Of a DNA stretch of 12,486 nt, positions 7,005 to 12,486 are shown piece after piece. Every line of letters starts with the position of its first letter. Position 1 is the first letter of the stretch. Location: NCBI GenBank assembly GCA_017509375.1, contig JAFWPT010000029.1, positions 1 through 12,486 of the forward strand, given 5' to 3'. The notes below the pieces were generated by a model. That model was not told the origin of the DNA. It did no database searches and was given only the letters and a program-made list of their open reading frames with translations. The translations under genes and the position numbers were made by a program. The stretch is from Bacteroidales bacterium. Its GTDB lineage: Bacteria > Bacteroidota > Bacteroidia > Bacteroidales > UBA932.

Positions 7005-9356
7005 TTAGTTGAAATAGTAGTCCGTTTCTTGGTTGTTGGCGGTTTCCTGGGCTTCGTTGATGTCTTCATCGCCACCGAGGAAGGAGCCGCTGGAACTGCA
7101 GTCGAGGCTAAAATCCACGCTGGACGGAGGAATGAAACTGTCTTTTTCGTTGATGAGGCCCGCGGCTATGCATTTCTTCATCCAGATACCCCAGATAGGC
7201 AATGCCATGCGGGAACCGTCCAGGGAGTTGAAGTGAATATGCCTGTCTTCGCCTCCGATCCAGGCACCGGCGGTGATTCTGGGGGTATATCCAATAAACC
7301 AGCCGTCGGAGCAGTCGTTTGTGGTGCCGGTCTTTCCGGCAATCTCTCCCTTGAGGTTGTAGGCATAACGCAGACGGCTTCCGGTTCCGCCGTTTACCAC
7401 TCCTTGCATCAGGTTGGCCATCAGGTAGGCTGACGAGGCGCTGATTGCTTCCCGCTTGAAGTTATTGTGTTCGGTGATGAGGTTGCCCTGGTTGTCTTCG
7501 ATGCGGGTGACGTACAGCGGCTCGGCGTATACCCCCTTGGAAGGGAAGGTGTTGTACGCCGCCACCATTTCATACAGGGCAATGTCGGCCGGGCCCACGC
7601 ATAACGCGTAAACCTCATCTACGTGACTGTGGATGCCCATCCTGTGCATCATCTGCGCCATGGCCTGAGGCCCGAACTGCTTCATAAGAAAGGCGGAAAT
7701 GTTGTTGGAACTATGCGCAAGTCCCCATTTCAAGGTGACGGTCTGGCCAATCATTTCGGCTTTGTCGGTACTGCGCGGGGTCCATTCGGAGCCGTCCCAG
7801 TTTATGAAAGTCTGGGGCGCGCAGACCACCCGGTCGCACGGGGTCATGCCTTCCTGCATTGCAAGGGTGTAGAGGAAGGGCTTGATGGTGGAGCCTACCT
7901 GACGCTTGGCTTGGGAAACGTTGTCGTACTTGAAATAGCGGTAGTTGGGGCCGCCCACGAAAGCTTTTACCTTGCCGCTGCCGGCTTCAATGGCAACGAA
8001 ACCGCAGCGGAGGAAGGACTTGTAGTAGCGGATGGAATCGTTAGGGGTCATAGTGGTGTCTATGTAACCCTTTTTGTTCCAGGAGAAAACGCGCATCTTC
8101 TGGGGCTTGTCGAACTGGGCAAGGATGTCCTTTTCGCTCACGCCGGCACGCTTCTGTATGCGCCAGCGGTCGCTCCAGCGGCGGGCCTGGCTCATGAGCT
8201 TGTTCACGGTGGCCTGGTCTATATCGTTGGCGAACGGCTTGTTGCGCTTGCTCTTGAGCTCTTTGTTGAAGGCTCCCTGAAGGTACCCTCCGAGGTGCTC
8301 TGCGACTGCCTCCTCGGCAAAGACCTGCATCTTGTAATTAATGGTGGTGTAGATACGTAGTCCGTCTTTGTCCAGGTTGTACTGCTCTCCGTTGGGCTTT
8401 TTGTTCTTGTTGAGCCAGCCGTAGATGTCGTCCTTTACCCAGCGCAGGGAATCGGCCGCGTAATCTTCGGGATATTGGTAGTCGGCCCTGTGGGGCTTGT
8501 GGGCGTTCATATCCCTGCGCAGCATGTCCCGGAAATAGGGAGCGTGGCCGGAGTTATGGTCCTGCACATGGTAGTCGAGCAGAATGGGCAGTTCGCGTAT
8601 GGAATCTCTCTCCGCTTTGCTGATATAGCCTGCTTTCTGCATCTGTCCGATGACGAAATTGCGGCGTTTCAGGGCGTTTTCCGGATTGATGACCGGGTTG
8701 TAGCGGGTTGGCTTGTTTACCATTCCTACCAGCATTGCGCTCTCTTCTATGTTGAGGTCTGATGGACTCTTCGCAAAGAAAGTCTCACTTGCCGATTTCA
8801 CGCCGTAGGCTCCGCTTCCGAAGAAAATGGAGTTGAGGTACATGGCCATGATTTCGTTCTTGGTATAATCCCGTTCCAGCCTGACAGCTGTAATCCATTC
8901 CTTCAATTTGGTGAATACCAGCGCAATCTTTCCGGCTTTTTCGTTGCGGGGATATAAGGTCTTGGCCAGCTGCTGGGTGATGGTGGAGCCGCCTCCCTGG
9001 CTGGAATCGCGGAGCAGTAAAGTCTTGACCAGGACTCGTGCAAGGCCTTTCATGTCCACTCCGGAGTGTTTGTAGAAGCGTGCGTCCTCGGTGGCAACGG
9101 CAGCATGCACCAGGTTCGGGGAAAGCTCCTCGTATGAAACGTATGTGCGGTTTTCTATATGGAAGGTGGTAAGGACCTCACCGTCTTCTGCAATGACCTG
9201 GGTTGCCAGTTTACTGTCCGGATGCTCCAATTCTTCAAAGGAGGGTAATTTTGCGAACAGGCCTACGCAGAGCAGCAGGAAAAGCACCAGTGCAAAGGGG
9301 GCCGTGAGCAGAATCCAGTACCATTTAACGATTTTATGTTTGGTTTTGTCTGTCAT
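7005..9356 (-). CDS. Bifunctional class A penicillin-binding protein (PBP1A-type)
   Basis: This enzyme polymerises lipid II glycan strands and cross-links the stem peptides on the periplasmic face of the inner membrane. In 783 aa it has a short cytoplasmic N-terminus, a TM anchor (about 13-35), a GT51 glycosyltransferase domain with ATEDARFYKHSGVD (88-101, catalytic Glu90) and GGSTITQQLAKTLY (122-135), and a transpeptidase domain with the SxxK motif STIK (Ser489, Lys492), SSN (549-551) and KTG (675-677). All catalytic residues are present, so it should be active and beta-lactam sensitive. Between the domains is a charged stretch (about 290-420) as in other Bacteroidota PBP1A. The tail after residue 740 is Ser-rich, acidic and low complexity. 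First gene of the leftward operon with ddl and prmC. Confidence 0.95.
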   Translation of the reverse strand: MTDKTKHKIVKWYWILLTAPFALVLFLLLCVGLFAKLPSFEELEHPDSKLATQVIAEDGEVLTTFHIENRTYVSYEELSPNLVHAAVATEDARFYKHSGVDMKGLARVLVKTLLLRDSSQGGGSTITQQLAKTLYPRNEKAGKIALVFTKLKEWITAVRLERDYTKNEIMAMYLNSIFFGSGAYGVKSASETFFAKSPSDLNIEESAMLVGMVNKPTRYNPVINPENALKRRNFVIGQMQKAGYISKAERDSIRELPILLDYHVQDHNSGHAPYFRDMLRRDMNAHKPHRADYQYPEDYAADSLRWVKDDIYGWLNKNKKPNGEQYNLDKDGLRIYTTINYKMQVFAEEAVAEHLGGYLQGAFNKELKSKRNKPFANDIDQATVNKLMSQARRWSDRWRIQKRAGVSEKDILAQFDKPQKMRVFSWNKKGYIDTTMTPNDSIRYYKSFLRCGFVAIEAGSGKVKAFVGGPNYRYFKYDNVSQAKRQVGSTIKPFLYTLAMQEGMTPCDRVVCAPQTFINWDGSEWTPRSTDKAEMIGQTVTLKWGLAHSSNNISAFLMKQFGPQAMAQMMHRMGIHSHVDEVYALCVGPADIALYEMVAAYNTFPSKGVYAEPLYVTRIEDNQGNLITEHNNFKREAISASSAYLMANLMQGVVNGGTGSRLRYAYNLKGEIAGKTGTTNDCSDGWFIGYTPRITAGAWIGGEDRHIHFNSLDGSRMALPIWGIWMKKCIAAGLINEKDSFIPPSSVDFSLDCSSSGSFLGGDEDINEAQETANNQETDYYFN

Positions 9357-9373
9357 TTTATCGCTTTAAAACA

Positions 9374-9381
9374 CAAATTTA
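9374..9381 (-). promoter_or_regulatory. Candidate -7 element of the pbp-ddl-prmC operon
   Basis: On the minus strand this reads TAAATTTG, a match to the TAnnTTTG consensus, 17 nt before the pbp ATG. No TTTG stands at the expected -33 distance on that strand, so it is only a half-match; the leader would be very short. Confidence 0.4.
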
Positions 9382-9389
9382 CGAACAAA

Positions 9390-9423
9390 TTTGGAAAAAC
9401 ACCTTAGTTTTGTTTTAACTTTG
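9390..9423 (+). promoter_or_regulatory. Candidate Bacteroidota promoter for topA-lrp
   Basis: TTTG at 9390-9393 (-33 element) is followed after 22 nt by TAACTTTG at 9416-9423 (-7 element), fitting TTTG-N(about 19-22)-TAnnTTTG. The topA ATG lies 19 nt further on. Both elements sit in the AT-rich 86-bp divergent gap. Confidence 0.6.
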
Positions 9424-9442
9424 TAGCCGTTTTTGTGAAATT

Positions 9443-11758
9443 ATGGAAGCGAATTTAGTGATAGTAGAGTCGCCTACCAAGGCGGACACCATTCAGAAGT
9501 ATCTCGGAAAGGGTTTTTTGGTGAAGCCTAGCTTCGGACATATCAGGGATTTGCAGGAAAAGAGCTTGAGCATTGATATCAAGGATCACTTTAAGCCTGA
9601 GTACGTTGTGCCTCCGGAGAAAAAACGGGTGGTGAGCGAGCTGAAAAAATTGGCGGAAGGAGCATCCACGGTGTGGCTGGCTTCCGATGAGGACCGCGAA
9701 GGAGAGGCAATTTCCTGGCATCTTATAGAGACCCTCGGCTTGCCGGTTGATAAGACCCGCCGTATCGTGTTTCATGAGATTACCAAGAATGCCATCCTGA
9801 CAGCAGTGGAGAACCCCCGTTCGCTGGATATGGATCTGGTGAATGCCCAGCAGGCCCGCCGCGTGCTGGACCGCCTCGTGGGATTCGAACTTTCTCCTGT
9901 GCTCTGGCGCAAGATCCAGAGGGGCCTTTCCGCCGGCCGTGTGCAATCCGTGGTGCTCCGTCTCGTGGTTGACAGGGAGCGGGAAGTCGCAGCTTTCGTG
10001 CCTCAGCCGTATTACAGGATAGAGGCGGCTTTCAAGATTGACGGCGTAAAGGTGAGGGGAGTTCTGGACACCCGTTTCGAGGATTATGCCCAGGCCCGCA
10101 AGTTCCTGGAGGACTGCATAGGAGCGAGCTATAAGGTGAACGACGTGGAAAGCAAGGATGGTCTTAGGGTACCTCCTCCGCCTTTTACTACTTCCACCTT
10201 GCAGCAGGAGGCGGCGCGCAAGCTGCATCTTCCGGTAAGCGTTACCATGAGGATTGCGCAGTCTTTGTACGAGCGTGGTCTCATCACCTACATGCGTACG
10301 GACTCCACCAACTTGTCATCGCTTGCGGTGAATACGGCCAAGGCTTTCATCAACGACAACTTCGGCCCTGAGTATTCTCATCCGCGTCAGTACAAGACCC
10401 GCTCGAAAGGCGCCCAGGAGGCTCATGAGGCCATCCGCCCCACATTTATAAGCAATCCGGACATAGAAGGCTCCGCCCAGGACAAGAGGTTGTACCAGCT
10501 TATCTGGAAGCGTACGGTAGCATCCCAGATGGCTGAGGCCAAAGTGCTGAACACAAGCGTTCACGTGAACATCGACAAGCGCTCCGAGAAGTATGTCATC
10601 CAGTCCATGCAGGTCTTGTTCGACGGCTTCCTTAAGCTCTACCGTGAAGGTACCGATGATGACGAAGAAGAGGACAATGATGACTTTGAACTGCCGAAAG
10701 TGTTTAAGGGGCAGCCTCTTACCGCCGAGCATGTGGATGCCGAATGTAAATATACACAAGCTCCGCTGCGTTATTCCGAGCAGACCCTCATCAAGAAGAT
10801 GGAGGAGCTGGGAATAGGCCGCCCGTCAACATACTCGCCCACTATAAGTACGCTCACGAAGGCACGCGGATATTTGGTGAAGGGAGATAAAGACGGCCGT
10901 AAAATTACAGTGAAGAACATCCATCTCAAGGGTTCGGCCGTGAGCGAATCCACCAAGACTGAGCTTGTAGGTGCAGAAAAGGGCAAATTGCTGCCGACTG
11001 ATGTCGGAATGCTGGTGACCGATTATCTCACCGGCAACTTCCCGGATATCATGGACTACGATTTTACGGCGAAAGTGGAGAAGGATTTCGACCAGATTGC
11101 TGCCGGAAAGAAGAAGTGGGATAAAGTTATATCCGGTTTCTACCAGCCTTTCCATGTGAAGGTGGATGCTGCGGTGAATGACCATCAGTACAGTCACCTG
11201 GAGCGCGAAATCGGCATAGATCCTTCTGATGGACAGATGATTACGGCGCGCCTTGGGCAGTTCGGACCCTATGTACAGAAGGGCGAAGGCGATGGCCGCC
11301 AGTTCGTGAGCCTTGGAAAGGGGCAGATTATTGAGAACCTCACCCTGGAGGAGGCGGTGAAGCTGTTCAGCCTGCCGCGCATAGTGGGAGAATATGAAGG
11401 AGAGAACATTGTGGCCACCAAGGGTCGTTTCGGCCCCTATCTTAAGTGGGGGGCACAGAATGTGTCGCTGCCCCGAGGAAAGGACCCGCTTTCCGTGAGC
11501 CTGGAAGAGTGCATTGCCCTCCTGGATGCCGACAAGGCTAAGAAAGAGTCTGTGACACAGCCGCTTAAGGAGTGGTCCGAGAGTGGTATTGCCGTGATTA
11601 ACGGGCGCTATGGCCCCTATATCAAGTTCTCTAACCAGAATTATCGTATCCCCAAGAATTTGAATGCGGAAGAGCTGACCGAGGAGCAGTGCAAGGAAAT
11701 CATTTCCGGCTCGGCTCCGACTTCACACAAAGGCAGACGGTTCGGAAAAAAGAAGTAA
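9443..11758 (+). CDS. topA: DNA topoisomerase I (type IA)
   Basis: TopA relaxes negative supercoils by cutting one strand through a 5'-phosphotyrosine link. The 771 residues show an N-terminal Toprim domain (VIVESPTKA at 6-14; the acidic DEDREGEA at 82-89 binds Mg2+), the gate region, and catalytic Tyr283 in GLITYMRTDST. The GIGRPSTY motif is at 457-464. The C-terminus lacks CxxC zinc fingers: only four isolated cysteines occur from residue 200 on. Instead there are three topoisomerase C-terminal repeats with cores GQFGPYVQ (605-612), GRFGPYLK (661-668) and GRYGPYIK (721-728), and a basic end (KGRRFGKKK). An acidic run at 404-414 (DDDEEEDNDD) interrupts the gate domain. The start is supported by the promoter spacing and the immediate Toprim strand. 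Three bases separate its stop from the next gene. Confidence 0.97.
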   Translation: MEANLVIVESPTKADTIQKYLGKGFLVKPSFGHIRDLQEKSLSIDIKDHFKPEYVVPPEKKRVVSELKKLAEGASTVWLASDEDREGEAISWHLIETLGLPVDKTRRIVFHEITKNAILTAVENPRSLDMDLVNAQQARRVLDRLVGFELSPVLWRKIQRGLSAGRVQSVVLRLVVDREREVAAFVPQPYYRIEAAFKIDGVKVRGVLDTRFEDYAQARKFLEDCIGASYKVNDVESKDGLRVPPPPFTTSTLQQEAARKLHLPVSVTMRIAQSLYERGLITYMRTDSTNLSSLAVNTAKAFINDNFGPEYSHPRQYKTRSKGAQEAHEAIRPTFISNPDIEGSAQDKRLYQLIWKRTVASQMAEAKVLNTSVHVNIDKRSEKYVIQSMQVLFDGFLKLYREGTDDDEEEDNDDFELPKVFKGQPLTAEHVDAECKYTQAPLRYSEQTLIKKMEELGIGRPSTYSPTISTLTKARGYLVKGDKDGRKITVKNIHLKGSAVSESTKTELVGAEKGKLLPTDVGMLVTDYLTGNFPDIMDYDFTAKVEKDFDQIAAGKKKWDKVISGFYQPFHVKVDAAVNDHQYSHLEREIGIDPSDGQMITARLGQFGPYVQKGEGDGRQFVSLGKGQIIENLTLEEAVKLFSLPRIVGEYEGENIVATKGRFGPYLKWGAQNVSLPRGKDPLSVSLEECIALLDADKAKKESVTQPLKEWSESGIAVINGRYGPYIKFSNQNYRIPKNLNAEELTEEQCKEIISGSAPTSHKGRRFGKKK

Positions 11759-11761
11759 AGT

Positions 11762-12253
11762 ATGTCGAATTATCAATTAGACGAGACGGACAGGAAGATT
11801 CTGTATTATCTGGTCAATAACGCCCGGATGCCTTTTCTGGAGATTGCACGTGAGTGCGGCATCTCTGGAGCGGCTGTGCATCAAAGGGTAAAGAAGCTGG
11901 AAGCCAATGGTGTGATCGAGGGGTCGCAGATGATGGTGAAGCCGTCCACCCTTGGATTGAACGTATGTGCGTTTATCAGTATCTCACTGTCGGAAGACAA
12001 TAAGTATCACGATGTTATAGATGCACTAAAGCATATTCCGGAGATTGTCGAGTGCCACTTCGTGACAGGCCGTGCCGCTTTGCTGCTAAAGGTGTATTGT
12101 ATTGATAACGACCATTTGATGGAGACCATTATCAATACCATTCAGCGCATTCCCTACGTGCAGTCAACTGATACTATGCTTTCCCTGGACCAGGCCTTCG
12201 AGCGTCAGGTTTGGGTGAAGGATTTCAAGAGCACCACTTTCCGGAACCTGTAG
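11762..12253 (+). CDS. Lrp/AsnC-family transcriptional regulator
   Basis: A 163-aa protein with the two-domain plan of the leucine-responsive family. Residues 4-57 form an AsnC-type winged HTH (LDETDRKILYYLVNNAR, then IARECGISGAAVHQRVKKLEANGVI). Residues about 67-142 form the RAM ligand-binding and oligomerisation domain, with the conserved VTGRAALLLKV turn (101-111) near where amino acids bind in Lrp. The C-terminus runs about 15 residues past the RAM domain (QVWVKDFKSTTFRNL). The family usually acts as dimers to octamers controlling amino-acid metabolism; the target genes here cannot be read from sequence. The ATG lies 3 nt after the topA stop and no separate promoter is seen, so it should be co-transcribed. 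Its last codons form the left arm of a hairpin. Confidence 0.92.
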   Translation: MSNYQLDETDRKILYYLVNNARMPFLEIARECGISGAAVHQRVKKLEANGVIEGSQMMVKPSTLGLNVCAFISISLSEDNKYHDVIDALKHIPEIVECHFVTGRAALLLKVYCIDNDHLMETIINTIQRIPYVQSTDTMLSLDQAFERQVWVKDFKSTTFRNL

Positions 12254-12270
12254 TTCCGGAAAGTAGTACT
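12230..12270. repeat. Inverted repeat spanning the lrp stop codon
   Basis: ACTTTCCGGAA (12236-12246) and TTCCGGAAAGT (12254-12264) are perfect complements around the loop CCTGTAG, which contains the stop codon TAG. The pairing extends outward to 12230 and 12270 with only two C/A mismatches (15 of 17 pairs on the + strand). On the minus strand those two become G-U pairs, so all 17 can form. The left arm lies in codons for TTFRN. It may act in termination or RNA stability. Confidence 0.7.
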
Positions 12271-12316
12271 GAGGATGATGGAAAAAGTCGCCATCGACTT
12301 TTTCCATCATCCTCAG
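12269..12316. terminator. Perfect 22-bp-stem palindrome; probable bidirectional terminator
   Basis: The arms 12269-12290 and 12295-12316 are exact reverse complements, with a 4-base loop CCAT. The core reads GGAAAAAGTCG, CCAT, CGACTTTTTCC, so each strand has an A-tract, a short GC hairpin and a T-tract, as in bidirectional intrinsic terminators. The arms extend 13 bp beyond, through CTGAGGATGATGG, which is longer than termination needs. It starts 15 nt after the lrp stop. Termination is an inference; the palindrome itself is directly seen. Confidence 0.72.
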
Positions 12317-12330
12317 CAGGGCTTCTCAAC

Positions 12331-12486
12331 CCCCACCGGCTGTCGCCGGAGCCCCCTAGTCAGGGGGCATTCGGCCTCCGGCCGGTCGCCTGTGGCGACT
12401 TGCAAATTTTCTTCGAACTAACGGCGGTGCTTTCTAGTCCCCGCCGCCATGCGGCTGCCCCCAGGGGCACAAGGGGGCGTTCCCCC
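12331..12486. repeat. GC-rich compound palindromic repeat, two degenerate copies, runs off the window
   Basis: Copy A holds CCGGC-TGTC-GCCGG (12336-12349) then GCCCCCT-AGTC-AGGGGGC (12351-12368). Copy B holds GCCGC-CAT-GCGGC (12443-12455) then GCCCCC-N10-GGGGGC (12457-12478). The order is the same and the GCCCCC starts are 106 bp apart; each copy is followed by ATTC or GTTC. Between them are GTCGCC-TGT-GGCGAC (12385-12399), an AT-rich patch (12400-12420), and CGGCGG/CCGCCG (12422-12446), whose right arm overlaps copy B. I see no convincing reading frame. Probably a dispersed intergenic repeat of the REP type. Confidence 0.6.

Noticed and set aside
6465..7433. Long open frame (322 codons) on the + strand across ddl and pbp
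   Set aside because: It is antisense to two genes with full catalytic motifs, and its translation is a low-complexity mirror rich in V, G, A and E with no signal or domain.
7623..8360. 245-codon + strand frame inside pbp
   Set aside because: Antisense shadow of the transpeptidase domain and linker; no recognisable domain or promoter.
9455..10228. 257-codon minus-strand frame inside topA
   Set aside because: Antisense to the Toprim and gate domains of TopA; composition rich in L, H and R as expected from a reversed coding strand.
12331..12486. CRISPR array or integron attC site
   Set aside because: Only two degenerate units with unequal loops and no conserved direct repeat with regular spacers; no core site pair or integrase is visible in the window.
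1..12486. tRNA, rRNA or riboswitch
   Set aside because: I found no cloverleaf, rRNA core sequence or known riboswitch aptamer pattern; the gaps outside the last 233 bases are too short.

Overview
The window looks like chromosomal DNA of a Bacteroidota member, most likely order Bacteroidales (Rikenellaceae-like or a related uncultured gut lineage). Three things point there: a fimbrillin-family lipoprotein, promoter elements of the TAnnTTTG type in place of sigma70 boxes, and genes without clear Shine-Dalgarno sites. The DNA has moderate-to-high GC with AT-rich promoter gaps. The order-level call is an inference; no rRNA or marker comparison was possible.

Region 1 (1-3943, + strand) is a tight signalling operon that enters from the left. 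It holds the catalytic C-terminus of a sensor histidine kinase, an exported repeat-rich protein with one C-terminal membrane segment, a stand-alone receiver protein, a second exported TPR-like protein with a C-terminal membrane segment and coiled coil, and a small two-helix membrane protein. Junctions are ATGA overlaps (502 and 3521), an 11-base gap (before 1794) and a GTG start directly abutting a TAA (2214). Both TPR-like proteins have the periplasmic sensor and membrane linker of a Bacteroidales sensor kinase but stop before any kinase domain, so this may be a multi-part phosphorelay. It is the most interesting coding part of the window.

Region 2 (3944-5078, + strand) is a short AT-rich gap with a Bacteroidota-type -7 element, followed by a fimbrillin-like surface lipoprotein. 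This gene converges on region 3, with only 22 bp between the stops, filled by a hairpin.

Region 3 (5101-9356, - strand) is an operon read right to left: bifunctional class A penicillin-binding protein (PBP1A type), D-alanine-D-alanine ligase, then PrmC/HemK release-factor methyltransferase. The gaps are +6 and -1 nt. The first two genes make and polymerise peptidoglycan; prmC is a translation gene.

Region 4 (9357-9442) is an 86-bp divergent promoter region serving the PBP operon leftward and topA rightward, with candidate -7 elements on both strands.

Region 5 (9443-12253, + strand) holds topoisomerase I with topoisomerase C-terminal repeats in place of zinc fingers and, 3 nt downstream, an Lrp/AsnC-family regulator.

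Region 6 (12254-12486) has no gene that I can see but is densely structured: a hairpin spanning the lrp stop codon, a perfect 22-bp-stem palindrome, then two degenerate copies of a GC-rich double-hairpin module about 106 bp apart that run off the window edge. This looks like a terminator followed by a dispersed palindromic repeat, and is the most unusual non-coding signal here.
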